DNA of 42,838 nucleotides from Eggerthellaceae bacterium (GTDB taxonomy: Bacteria; Actinomycetota; Coriobacteriia; Coriobacteriales; Eggerthellaceae). The notes beneath the pieces are model-generated. The model had not been told where the DNA came from. It made no database searches and saw only the letters and a list, made by a program, of their open reading frames with translations. Shown piece after piece: positions 24,683 through 31,870 of the stretch. Each line of letters opens with the position of its first letter. Position 1 is the first letter of the stretch. Where the stretch lies: positions 1 to 42,838 of the forward strand of contig JAUNGO010000015.1 in the NCBI GenBank assembly GCA_030524475.1. Reading direction: 5' to 3'. The position numbers and the translations under genes were made by a program.

Positions 24683-24711
24683 ATTCAAGCTGTTTTCGCG
24701 AGAAAACGTTC

Positions 24712-24786
24712 GTCCCCATAGTCTAGAGGTTAGGACGCGGCCCTTTCAAGGCTGAGACACGGGTTCGATTCCCGTTGGGGGCACCA
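24712..24786 (+). tRNA. tRNA-Glu (anticodon TTC)
   Basis: The 75-base cloverleaf has acceptor GTCCCCA pairing with TGGGGGC, a D-arm AGTCTAGAGGTTAGGAC, an anticodon loop CTTTCAA with TTC, T-arm GGGTTCGATTCCC, and an encoded CCA end. A strong promoter and a terminator flank it. Confidence 0.96.
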
Positions 24787-24795
24787 TACATTGCA

Positions 24796-24825
24796 AGACC
24801 CGAGCCCGTGCGTTCGGGTCTTTTT
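24796..24825 (+). terminator. Terminator of tRNA-Glu
   Basis: AGACCCGA pairs with TCGGGTCT (24796-24803, 24814-24821), followed by a T tract, 10 bases after the CCA end. Confidence 0.85.
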
Positions 24826-24916
24826 CTATGAGAACGTTTTCTTATAACGTTACATGAAAGGCTCGCCGTCGTTGCGCTTGTGCCAAGTCGGCGGGGCTCT
24901 ACAAGAAGGTGCTCCC

Positions 24917-25318
24917 GTGAGAAAACTTATCGATCAAATCATGAAGTTCGGCGTCGTCGGCGTCATTGCGTTTGTGATTGACTACGGACTCATGGTGCTT
25001 TTGACCGAGGTGTTCGGCGTAAATTACCTCATTAGCGCCACCGTTTCGTTTGTGGTGTCGGTGACGTTCAACTACTTCGCCTCGATGCGCTACGTGTTCA
25101 CGCACAAAGAAGGTATGAGCCGCCGCCGCGAGTTCGTTATCTTCGTGGTGCTCTCGGTGGTCGGCCTGCTCATCAACGACGCGCTCATGTGGCTCGGCAC
25201 CGATATGCTTGGCATCAGCTACCTCATCACCAAGATTTTCGCCACCGCCGTGGTCATGGTGTGGAACTTCGTGACAAGAAAAAAATTCCTCGACGCGGGA
25301 GACACTGCGAACGCTTAA
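24917..25318 (+). CDS. GtrA-like membrane protein (putative lipid-linked sugar flippase)
   Basis: The 133-residue protein has four hydrophobic helices and the GtrA pattern: a basic start RKLIDQIMKFGVVGVIAFVIDY, VSFVVSVTFNYFASMRYVF (NYxxxRxxVF motif), and a C-terminal FVTRKKFLD. GtrA/GtcA proteins are thought to move polyprenyl-phosphate sugars across the membrane. GtrB-type enzymes are at 3535 and 23220, and a YfhO transferase at 4526, so a complete three-part pathway can be drawn inside the window even though the genes are apart. The GTG at 24917 follows AAGAAGGTG and gives the usual family length; a longer ATG at 24854 is less likely. Confidence 0.85.
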   Translation: MRKLIDQIMKFGVVGVIAFVIDYGLMVLLTEVFGVNYLISATVSFVVSVTFNYFASMRYVFTHKEGMSRRREFVIFVVLSVVGLLINDALMWLGTDMLGISYLITKIFATAVVMVWNFVTRKKFLDAGDTANA

Positions 25319-25339
25319 GAGTATAGGGGCAAGCGGAAC

Positions 25340-25390
25340 GCGGGGACGCAGCCCTGCTTGCCGGGTCAGTGAGCAGGGCTGCGTCCCCGC
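25340..25390. repeat. 51-base palindromic element, left copy
   Basis: GCGGGGACGCAGCCCTGCT is followed by a 13-base loop and its exact complement. A copy with one base difference and the same loop is at 27029-27079, on the other side of the AbiE-like pair. Confidence 0.85.
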
Positions 25391-25457
25391 CTCCGTCGAT
25401 TTTCAAAGTTAAAAGCTATGTGAAAGGTTTATAAATTTCAACATTTTATAGATATTT

Positions 25458-25486
25458 TTGTAAACCATGCTCTCTTGCGCTAGAAT
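25458..25486 (+). promoter_or_regulatory. Promoter of the AbiE-like operon
   Basis: TTGTAA (25458-25463) and TAGAAT (25481-25486) are 17 bases apart in an AT-rich patch. The expected start is 25493, the A of the antitoxin ATG, so the mRNA may be leaderless. Confidence 0.7.
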
Positions 25487-25492
25487 CGCGGC

Positions 25493-26119
25493 ATGGAGGA
25501 GTTCGTGAACATACTCGAGAAGCGTTTCGGGGTCGATCAGCCTATTCTCGTTGACGAGATCATTGGACTGTTTCCCAGCATAACGCGTCAGGCGGTCTAC
25601 AAGAAGATCGGTGCGGCGGTCGAGGCGGGCAAGCTTGCGCGGTACGACAGGGGTGTGTACTACCTTCCCACCGAGACGCAGCTGGGGCGCTCGGTTTTGT
25701 CGGCGCGCAGCGTTGCGAAAAAACGCTGGATGGAATCGGACGGCGATGTGTTTGGCTATGTGTCGGGTTTCAACTTGGCGAACGAGGTTGGCATGACGAC
25801 GCAGGTTCCCGCCACGCTTGAGATCACAACGAACAAGGAAACGATGCGCGTTCGCGACGTTAAGCCGTTTGGCGGATGGCGTCGCGTTACGCTTCGCAAG
25901 CCGCGACGCCCTGTCAACAAGCGCAACGTTGACGCCTTACGGTTTCTTGACCTCATAACGGTGGAAGACGTTGGCGAATTAGAAGCCGACGAATTCGATT
26001 CGCTGAAGCAGCTTGCGCGCAAGGCGGGTCGCACCATGATATACGACTGCTCGGCGAGCTATCCGGCAAAAACAGCCAAGAAGCTGGCAGAATGCGAGCG
26101 ATACCGTGTATTTGCATGA
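25493..26119 (+). CDS. AbiEi-like antitoxin/transcriptional regulator (winged helix)
   Basis: The 208-residue protein begins with a winged helix (VDEIIGLFPSITRQAVYKKIGAAVEAGKLARYDRGVYYLP), the pattern of AbiEi antitoxins and DUF6088 proteins. The rest (about 75-208) resembles the AbiEi C-terminal region that counteracts the toxin. In type IV AbiE systems this protein represses its own operon. It overlaps the toxin gene by 14 bases, the common order. ATG 25493 falls at the expected transcription start; an alternative GTG at 25505 has GGAGGAG only 2-3 bases upstream. Codons here are less GC-biased than in surrounding genes, consistent with transfer. Confidence 0.75.
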   Translation: MEEFVNILEKRFGVDQPILVDEIIGLFPSITRQAVYKKIGAAVEAGKLARYDRGVYYLPTETQLGRSVLSARSVAKKRWMESDGDVFGYVSGFNLANEVGMTTQVPATLEITTNKETMRVRDVKPFGGWRRVTLRKPRRPVNKRNVDALRFLDLITVEDVGELEADEFDSLKQLARKAGRTMIYDCSASYPAKTAKKLAECERYRVFA

Positions 26120-27017
26120 TGACAGCTTGCTTTTCTCTCAGCTTGTATCGCGCACTGCGGACTATCGGGGTATCCCGGAGGCGTATGTTGTCAAAGATTA
26201 CTTTGTTGTCGCTTTCCTCAGGAAGGCTACCCTTGCGAATCCGTCCCTTGTTTTCAAGGGTGGTACATGCCTCTCGAAGTGCTATCAAGCGATCGACAGG
26301 TTTTCCGAGGATATCGACTTGGGCTTGCGGTCCTCGCACGCGACTGAGGGTATGCGAAAGAGTTTAAAGCGAACCGTTGTTGAGGCGACTGGCACGCTCG
26401 GTATGGTGATAGACAATCTTGATCGTACGCGTAGTCGACGCGAGTTCAACAGATTTGTTGTTTCCATTCCTGCGGGTTTAAATAGCAATGAGGAGGATAA
26501 GATTCTCATCGAAACGGCGGTGATGACTCCGGCGGACCCCGCCGAGTATCGCTCGCTGCAAAGTTTCATCGGAGAGTATTGCGCGGCGGAAGGCTTTGAC
26601 GACGTGATCAAGGAATACGACCTTGCTCCATTCGAGATGTTGGCGAACTCTCTTGAGCGTACGTTTTGCGACAAGGTGTTTGCTCTATGCGATTACTATT
26701 TGTCGGGCGATATCCTTTCGCGTCAATCACGGCACGTTTACGACCTTTACAAACTGCTCGATAGAGTGACCTGCAATGACGATCTTGTGCGGCTGATGGG
26801 GACGGTTCGCGAGCAACGACGAGGCGTTTTCCGCTGTCTGTCTGCGGAACCAGATGTATGCGTCCCTGATGTGTTGGAGGAAATAGTACGCAAGGAAGTG
26901 TATCGCAAAGACTACGAGCGCGTTACGATGCCGCTTCTCTATGAAGATGTTTTATACGACGAGGCTTCGGGCGCGCTTGATGCTGTTGAGCGGTTTTTGC
27001 GGGAAGCGGGATGGTGA
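26106..27017 (+). CDS. AbiEii/AbiGii-type nucleotidyltransferase toxin
   Basis: The 303-residue protein has the nucleotidyltransferase core of the AbiEii family: VVKDYFVVAFL, then LVFKGGTCLSKCYQAIDRFSEDIDLGL, with the GG[T/S] nucleotide motif and the SEDIDL metal-binding acid pair. A basic segment (TRSRREFNRF) and the later RHVYDLYKLLDR also fit the family. AbiE toxins slow growth and abort phage infection; related enzymes modify tRNA, but the target here is unknown. The GTG start at 26106 lies inside the antitoxin gene. The module sits between two identical-type palindromes and between two tRNA genes. Codon use is less GC-rich than neighbours. Confidence 0.82.
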   Translation: MYLHDDSLLFSQLVSRTADYRGIPEAYVVKDYFVVAFLRKATLANPSLVFKGGTCLSKCYQAIDRFSEDIDLGLRSSHATEGMRKSLKRTVVEATGTLGMVIDNLDRTRSRREFNRFVVSIPAGLNSNEEDKILIETAVMTPADPAEYRSLQSFIGEYCAAEGFDDVIKEYDLAPFEMLANSLERTFCDKVFALCDYYLSGDILSRQSRHVYDLYKLLDRVTCNDDLVRLMGTVREQRRGVFRCLSAEPDVCVPDVLEEIVRKEVYRKDYERVTMPLLYEDVLYDEASGALDAVERFLREAGW

Positions 27018-27028
27018 GCGGGCGGAGC

Positions 27029-27079
27029 GCGGGGACGTAGCCCTGCTTGCCGGGTCAGTGAGCAGGGCTGCGTCCCCGC
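27029..27079. repeat. 51-base palindromic element, right copy
   Basis: Same element as 25340-25390 with one base changed in the left arm, giving a G-T wobble. The 13-base loop is identical. It starts 12 bases after the toxin stop. Confidence 0.85.
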
Positions 27080-27102
27080 GCTTTGCCCGCTTGCGTCTTC
27101 AC

Positions 27103-27136
27103 AAAAACAGGCCGGTCGCGTTTGGCGGCCGGCCTG
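27103..27136 (-). terminator. Terminator of tRNA-Arg
   Basis: On the minus strand CAGGCCGG pairs with CCGGCCTG and is followed by TTTTT, 10 bases after the tRNA 3' end. Confidence 0.8.
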
Positions 27137-27145
27137 CTGGTGTTG

Positions 27146-27221
27146 TGGCGCCCTCGATAGGATTCGAACCTACGGCACCTTGCTCCGGAGGCAAGTGCTC
27201 TATCCCCTGAGCTACGAGGGC
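27146..27221 (-). tRNA. tRNA-Arg (anticodon CCG)
   Basis: The 76-base minus-strand gene has acceptor GCCCTCG/CGAGGGC, D-arm AGCTCAGGGGATAGAGCA, anticodon stem CTTGC/GCAAG with loop CTCCGGA, T-arm TAGGTTCGAATCCTA, and an encoded CCA. Confidence 0.96.
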
Positions 27222-27372
27222 TTGCTTTGCGCGGGTTGAGCGCGGCGACTATTATACGCCATTGGCGCATGATGCAATCAAGCAAATTTCGGAACAGGGG
27301 GACTTGCGTCGGGTTTGCGTCGCCGCCCATTGAGCTTGCTACCCTTCGTGATATAACGCCATCGAAGGTTTT

Positions 27373-27621
27373 TTACCGAATGGCAGGGGTGTTCTCGACC
27401 GATTCAGTTCTTAAGGGCTTGTGCTGCAGAGAAGGAGATTTCTTCTTCTCGGACGCTATGATCTCGTCGACTTCCTCGTCGGTGAGGATGCGGGCGTCGT
27501 AGCCGTCTATGAGGTACTTCTCGCGGTAGAAAAGCGCGTTGTTTTTGGGGCACGTGGTGAAGTGGACGCGCTCGCCCGTTTCCTTGTCGTACGCGATGAC
27601 CCAGCGGTACTCGAACTTCAT
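27373..27621 (-). CDS. Small protein of unknown function
   Basis: The 82-residue protein is not recognised. An AAAGGAG site lies 5 bases before the ATG, which supports it as a gene. The N-terminal part (FEYRWVIAYDKETGERVHF) looks like a short beta-hairpin with a conserved-style DKETGE turn, then a Cys and a charged helix (TDEEVDEIIASEKKK). It has no signal or membrane segment. It is divergent from the RNA methyltransferase gene at 27787. Confidence 0.6.
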   Translation of the reverse strand: MKFEYRWVIAYDKETGERVHFTTCPKNNALFYREKYLIDGYDARILTDEEVDEIIASEKKKSPSLQHKPLRTESVENTPAIR

Positions 27622-27786
27622 GGGGTGCTCCTTTCGTCAGACATATTGTCGCACGAGTAAAAGATTGTTGGCATGAGTTTTCAATGTGATAGCTGCGCGC
27701 CTGGCGAAAGCGTCGGTGGCGCTCGGTCGCGTGATGTGGGAAAATCAACTGTTTTGAAAACACGACGAGAGTTGAGGGCATCGCAT

Positions 27787-29136
27787 ATGGGCGAGGATAT
27801 GAAGGTGGCAGCAACCGAAACCGTGCGCGTCGAGCGCATGGCTTACGGGTCGGCGGGCGTGGGAAGGCTCGCCAGCGGCAAGGCCGTGTTCGTGGAGGGC
27901 GCGGTTGCGGGGGACGTGGCCGAGGTGGTCGTCACCGATGAAAAGCCGCGCCTTGCCTTCGCCCGCGCCGCCCGCATCGTGGAGCCTTCGCCCGACCGCG
28001 CGCAAAAGCCTTTGTGCCCGCACGCGCTTGAGTGCGGCGGGTGCGCGTGGAGCCAGCTTGCCTACGACGTGCAGCTTGCGCACAAGCGCGCTTGCGTCGT
28101 CGACGCGCTCGTGCGCAACGCCCACGTCGAGCGCGAGCGCGCCGAGGAGCTTGTCGCCCCCTGCGCGCCCAGCAAGCGCCAAACAGGCTATCGCAACAAG
28201 CTCGAGCTCGCCTGCGGCACCGACGCGGCGGGCCGCTTCACGTTAGGCTTTCACCGCGAAGGCACGCACGACATCGTCGAGCCCGCCACCTGTCCGCTCG
28301 CCGTGCGCTACATCGAGCGCGCCCCCCGCGCGCTGCGCGGCGCGCTGCGCTTTCTGCAGGGCTCGCAGGACCTCGGCATCTACCGCGTGGGCGTGCGCGG
28401 CAGCGTGCGCACGAAAAGCGTCGAGGTGGCGCTGTGGACGCCGCCGAGCGCCTTCCCGCGCACGGCGGTGGCGAAAACGCTCGTCGACGCCCTGCGCGCC
28501 ACGTCGGTGGTGCGCGTGCTGGCCGAGCCCGGGCGCGCGCGCAAGGTGAAGAAGGTCGAGGCCCTCGAAGGCAAGGGCTTGTGGGAGGAAAGCCTCGCCG
28601 ACGCGCGCTTCTTCACCACCGCGCCGTCGTTTTTCCAGGTGAACACCGCTCAGGCCGAGCGCCTCGTGGATCTTGTCATGGAGGGGCTTGAAATCGAGCA
28701 AGGCAGCTACGTGGCCGATCTCTACGCCGGCGGCGGCACGTTCTCCGTGCCTTTGGCGCGCGCGGGCGCCGACGTGGTGGCGGTCGAGGTGGCGGGCTCG
28801 TCGGTGCGCGACCTGCGCCGCAACGCCGACGCGAACCGCGTCGAGGTGGAGGCCGTGTGCGGCGACGTGGCGCGCGAGTTGCCGGAACTCGGGGAGCTCG
28901 ACGCGCTCGTCGTCGACCCGCCGCGCGCGGGGCTCGACCCAAGCGTGGTCGACTCCATCGCGGCGGCGCGCCCGGCGCGCGTGGCGTACGTGAGCTGCGA
29001 CCCGCAGACGTGGGCGCGCGACGTCGAGCGCTTCGCCTCGCGCGGCTTTCGCCTCGCGCGCGTCACGCCGGTCGATATGTTTCCGCAGACCTACCACGTG
29101 GAGACGGTGAGCATTTTCGAGCATATTTCCGCATAG
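27787..29136 (+). CDS. 23S rRNA (uracil-5-)-methyltransferase, RumA/TrmA family
   Basis: The 449-residue protein opens with a TRAM domain (about 9-65), then an Fe-S cysteine set (CPHALECGGCAW, with a further Cys in PATCPL). The SAM domain follows: DLYAGGGTFSVPLA, VVDPPRAGL, and YVSCDPQTWARD, which holds the catalytic Cys. MFPQTYHVETV near the end carries the conserved Glu base. Such enzymes methylate C5 of uridines in 23S rRNA (U1939 and/or U747 in model species); which site is targeted cannot be told. The ATG at 27787 has a GAGGG site; an earlier in-frame ATG at 27673 includes non-conserved residues. Confidence 0.88.
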   Translation: MGEDMKVAATETVRVERMAYGSAGVGRLASGKAVFVEGAVAGDVAEVVVTDEKPRLAFARAARIVEPSPDRAQKPLCPHALECGGCAWSQLAYDVQLAHKRACVVDALVRNAHVERERAEELVAPCAPSKRQTGYRNKLELACGTDAAGRFTLGFHREGTHDIVEPATCPLAVRYIERAPRALRGALRFLQGSQDLGIYRVGVRGSVRTKSVEVALWTPPSAFPRTAVAKTLVDALRATSVVRVLAEPGRARKVKKVEALEGKGLWEESLADARFFTTAPSFFQVNTAQAERLVDLVMEGLEIEQGSYVADLYAGGGTFSVPLARAGADVVAVEVAGSSVRDLRRNADANRVEVEAVCGDVARELPELGELDALVVDPPRAGLDPSVVDSIAAARPARVAYVSCDPQTWARDVERFASRGFRLARVTPVDMFPQTYHVETVSIFEHISA

Positions 29137-29137
29137 C

Positions 29138-29146
29138 TGCTACAAT
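29138..29146 (+). promoter_or_regulatory. Candidate extended -10 promoter for the cyclophilin gene
   Basis: TGCTACAAT overlaps and follows the stop of the methyltransferase gene. A weak TTTCGA lies 20 bases upstream. The transcript would have a leader of about 77 bases. Confidence 0.45.
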
Positions 29147-29229
29147 GCAAGTTCGTATGTGAACATTTTCAGGTGCGCGGGGCGGCTGGTCGCCGAGCGC
29201 GCGCACCGCCGAAGAAAGAGGGACACGAC

Positions 29230-29757
29230 ATGGCTTTGTACACTCCCGAATACCAGCCCACGGGCGACGAGATCGCCGTATTCACCACCTCGAAGGGCAC
29301 CATCCGCGTGCAGCTGGCGGGCAAAGACGCCCCCATCCACGTGGGCAACTTCGTGGAGCTCGCGCAGAAGGGCTTCTACGACGGCTTGAAGTTCCACCGC
29401 TACGTGCCGGGCTTCGTCATCCAGGGCGGCTGCCCCACCACGCGCGACCTCACGCCCGCGCAGGTCGTCAACGAGGGCTCGCGCCGCGGCTGCGGCACGG
29501 GCAACCCGGGCTACTCCATCAAGGAGGAGTTCACCACCAACCCGCACAACGAGCACAACGACGGCGCGCTGGCCATGGCGCGCTCGCAAAACCCCAACTC
29601 CGCCGGCTCGCAGTTCTACTTCTGCCTGGGCGCCCAGCCCATGCTCGACTCGGGCTACACGGTGTTCGGCCAGACGATCGAGGGTATGGACGTCATCGGC
29701 CAGCTGCGCGTGGGCGACGTGATCGAGAAGATCGAGATCGAGAACGCCGTCGCCTAG
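29230..29757 (+). CDS. Cyclophilin-type peptidyl-prolyl cis-trans isomerase
   Basis: The 175-residue cytoplasmic protein has the cyclophilin core: VGNFVELAQKGFYDGLKFHRYVPGFVIQGGCP with the catalytic Arg in FHR, then ALAMARSQNPNSAGSQFYFCLG and YTVFGQTIEGMDV. It speeds proline isomerization during protein folding. No signal peptide is seen. The ATG at 29230 has an AGAGGG site; an upstream in-frame start at 29173 has none and the added residues do not belong to the fold. It precedes a TPR membrane protein, with its own likely promoter. Confidence 0.93.
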   Translation: MALYTPEYQPTGDEIAVFTTSKGTIRVQLAGKDAPIHVGNFVELAQKGFYDGLKFHRYVPGFVIQGGCPTTRDLTPAQVVNEGSRRGCGTGNPGYSIKEEFTTNPHNEHNDGALAMARSQNPNSAGSQFYFCLGAQPMLDSGYTVFGQTIEGMDVIGQLRVGDVIEKIEIENAVA

Positions 29758-29841
29758 CGCGGGCGTTGCCCGGCGCGGCACCGCTTTTTGCGCCAGGCGC
29801 GCGCGGCGGCATGAGAAGCTAATCGGATCAGAGGAACCTAA

Positions 29842-31194
29842 GTGAACAACGAGCTATTTGAACGAGCAAACGCCCAGTACAAGCAGAAGGATTTCCAGGG
29901 AGCCCTCATCGGGTTCACCGACTGCTTGCAGGATGCGGCCTCTCCTTTGGCTCCCGGCGAGATGGGGCTTTTGTACCATCGCATCGGCAACTGCCTCGTC
30001 AAGCTGAAAAACCCCGCCGAGGCCATCCAGTCGTACACGCAGGCCACGGCGGACGCGTCGTACGCGGCGCTCGGCACGGTGGAGTGCAACCTCGGCATGG
30101 CGTACGCCTCGCTGCGCGACTACGACAACGCGGTTGCGCACTTCGAGCGCGCGGTGGCCGACGAGGGCTACGACACGCCGCACAAGGCCTACATGGGCAT
30201 GGGCAACGCGCTTCTGAAGCTGGGGAAGAGCGCCGAGGCGGGCGTGGCGTTCCGCGAGGCGGCGCTCGACGAGGGCAACCCCGATCCGACCAAGGCGCTT
30301 TTGAACCTCGGCGTGTGCTTCATGGCGCTGAACCGCCCCGCCGATGCCGTCGCCTCCTACGAGAGCGCGCTGCAGTTCGACATGACGCCCGACGTGCGCA
30401 ATAAGATGTACGCCAGCTTGGGCCAGGCATACGTGGCGTGCGGGCAGATGGAACAGGCGGTCGAGGCGTTCGAGCGCGCCATCGCCGACAAAACCTACTT
30501 CTTGTCCGACTCCGCGAGCGTTGACTACCAGCGCGCGGTCGGTCAGGTGGCGCAGGGCACGTCCGAGATGACGCAGGTGCTCGACCTGTCCGACATCTCG
30601 GGGCTCGACGTGGCCGCCGACGGCACGCCGCTTTACGCCGACGAGGGCTACCAAGACCCGTTCTACTACGACGAGGGCTACGACGCCAACGTCGACTACC
30701 CGGGCTACGTCGACGCGTACCAAGGCGATGAGGACCGCTTCTTCAACGCCTCGGAAGAGGAGATCGAGCAGTGGTCGAAGGGCCTGGCGAAGCAGGACCG
30801 CAAGCGCCGCAACGTGGGGCTGAAGATCCTCGTGGCGTTCATCATCGTGGTGGTGCTGGCGTTCGCGGGCGTGGTGTTCGCCTACACGCAGGGCTTCGGC
30901 TACCCCTCGCAAGAAACGGTGGCGAAGGAGCTGTTCGCCGACCCGGAGGGCGCGAAGGGCTCGGTGTTCGCGAGTGGGCTGTCTGAAAGCTCGGTGAACA
31001 CGATCGTCGACCAGCTGGTTACCGATTCCGACGCGACGGTCGACGGGGTGAACCGCTCGATGAGCGAGTCGACGGTGTACGTGACGGCGCACCATGAGAA
31101 GGGCGGCGAGATCGTCTACGAGGTGTCGATGGTGCGCGACATGATCGGCTGGAAGGTGTCGAACGCGAAGGTGTACAACGCCAGCCAGAACTAG
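29842..31194 (+). CDS. Tetratricopeptide-repeat membrane protein
   Basis: The 450-residue protein has about five to six TPR repeats in residues 1-225 (for example FERANAQYKQKDFQGALIGF and NLGMAYASLRDYDNAVAHF), a Tyr/Asp/Gly-rich acidic linker (about 255-300), one membrane helix (about 326-348) and an outside domain of about 100 residues. TPRs bind partner proteins, so this is probably a cytoplasmic scaffold anchored to the membrane. The outside domain was not recognised. The GTG start follows AGAGGAACC. It is a single gene followed by a hairpin. Confidence 0.8.
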   Translation: MNNELFERANAQYKQKDFQGALIGFTDCLQDAASPLAPGEMGLLYHRIGNCLVKLKNPAEAIQSYTQATADASYAALGTVECNLGMAYASLRDYDNAVAHFERAVADEGYDTPHKAYMGMGNALLKLGKSAEAGVAFREAALDEGNPDPTKALLNLGVCFMALNRPADAVASYESALQFDMTPDVRNKMYASLGQAYVACGQMEQAVEAFERAIADKTYFLSDSASVDYQRAVGQVAQGTSEMTQVLDLSDISGLDVAADGTPLYADEGYQDPFYYDEGYDANVDYPGYVDAYQGDEDRFFNASEEEIEQWSKGLAKQDRKRRNVGLKILVAFIIVVVLAFAGVVFAYTQGFGYPSQETVAKELFADPEGAKGSVFASGLSESSVNTIVDQLVTDSDATVDGVNRSMSESTVYVTAHHEKGGEIVYEVSMVRDMIGWKVSNAKVYNASQN

Positions 31195-31201
31195 TTGATG
31201 G

Positions 31202-31228
31202 CGCCCGCGCCGCTGCGCGGGCGTTGTT
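31202..31228 (+). terminator. Hairpin terminator after the TPR gene
   Basis: CGCCCGCGC pairs with GCGCGGGCG around a CGCT loop (31202-31223), followed by TTGTTG. It starts 8 bases after the stop. Confidence 0.6.
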
Positions 31229-31258
31229 GTGAAGGAAGACTTACCTGAAAGGAAACCC

Positions 31259-31663
31259 ATGGCAATCCAGAAGACCTACTCCATGATCAAGCCCGACGGC
31301 GTGCGCAACGGCCACATCGGCGAAATCGTCAACCGCTTCGAGCGCGCGGGGCTCACCATCGAGCGCATGGAGCTTGGGATGGTCACCCCCGAGCAGGCGA
31401 AGGCGAACTACGCCGAGCACGAGGGCAAGCCGTTCTACGACGGCCTCATCAGCTACATCACGAGCGGCCCGGTGGTGAAGATGGTCGTCTCCGGCGAGGG
31501 CGCGGTTGCCAAGTGCCGCTCGCTCATGGGCGCCACCAACCCGGCCGAGGCGGCTCCCGGCACCATCCGCGGCGACTTCGGCCTGGTCATGGATGAGAAC
31601 GTGATCCACGGCTCCGACAGCCCTGAGTCCGCCGAGCGCGAGATCGGGATTTTCTTCGCGTAA
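31259..31663 (+). CDS. ndk: Nucleoside diphosphate kinase
   Basis: The 134-residue protein matches Ndk over its full length: TYSMIKPDGVRNGHIGEI, then GATNPAEAAPGTIRGDFG, and the active site NVIHGSDSPESAEREI, with catalytic His at 117. The enzyme passes phosphate from ATP to other nucleoside diphosphates. The ATG at 31259 has an AAAGGA site with 5 bases of spacing. It appears to be monocistronic, between hairpins on both sides. Confidence 0.96.
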   Translation: MAIQKTYSMIKPDGVRNGHIGEIVNRFERAGLTIERMELGMVTPEQAKANYAEHEGKPFYDGLISYITSGPVVKMVVSGEGAVAKCRSLMGATNPAEAAPGTIRGDFGLVMDENVIHGSDSPESAEREIGIFFA

Positions 31664-31695
31664 TTTGCAGCAAGCGGAAATACCTCGCATTTTCG

Positions 31696-31737
31696 GAAGG
31701 GGACTGGCGTTTTCGATACGCCAGTCCCCTTCTTTGT
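31696..31737 (+). terminator. Terminator after ndk
   Basis: GAAGGGGACTGGCGT pairs with ACGCCAGTCCCCTTC (31696-31710, 31718-31732), followed by a T-rich tail. It starts 33 bases after the ndk stop. Confidence 0.8.
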
Positions 31738-31870
31738 TCCGCTAGGCGATGTGTAACGCGCTGTTAATATGGTGCTGGGGTACTATGGGGGTGCGCCGGC
31801 CTTGAGGGCTTCGAGGCGGCGCTTGTAGGCAACACGCGACAACCCCCAGACGAGACAAGGACATGCGCGT

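Larger units (their letters stand above)
24213..24711. other. 499-base gap with short direct repeats, an AT-rich palindrome and the tRNA-Glu promoter
   Basis: The first 100 bases contain direct repeats (TTGCGGTGCGGCG twice, GGTAACGCGGTGCGCGC twice). Near 24520 is a GATAAT hexamer, followed at 24545-24568 by a palindrome. The end holds the tRNA promoter. No gene is supported. Confidence 0.5.

Noticed and set aside
25493..27017. AbiE-like module as part of a prophage or integrative element
   Set aside because: No integrase, att duplication of a tRNA end or phage genes are visible; only the palindromes bracket it.
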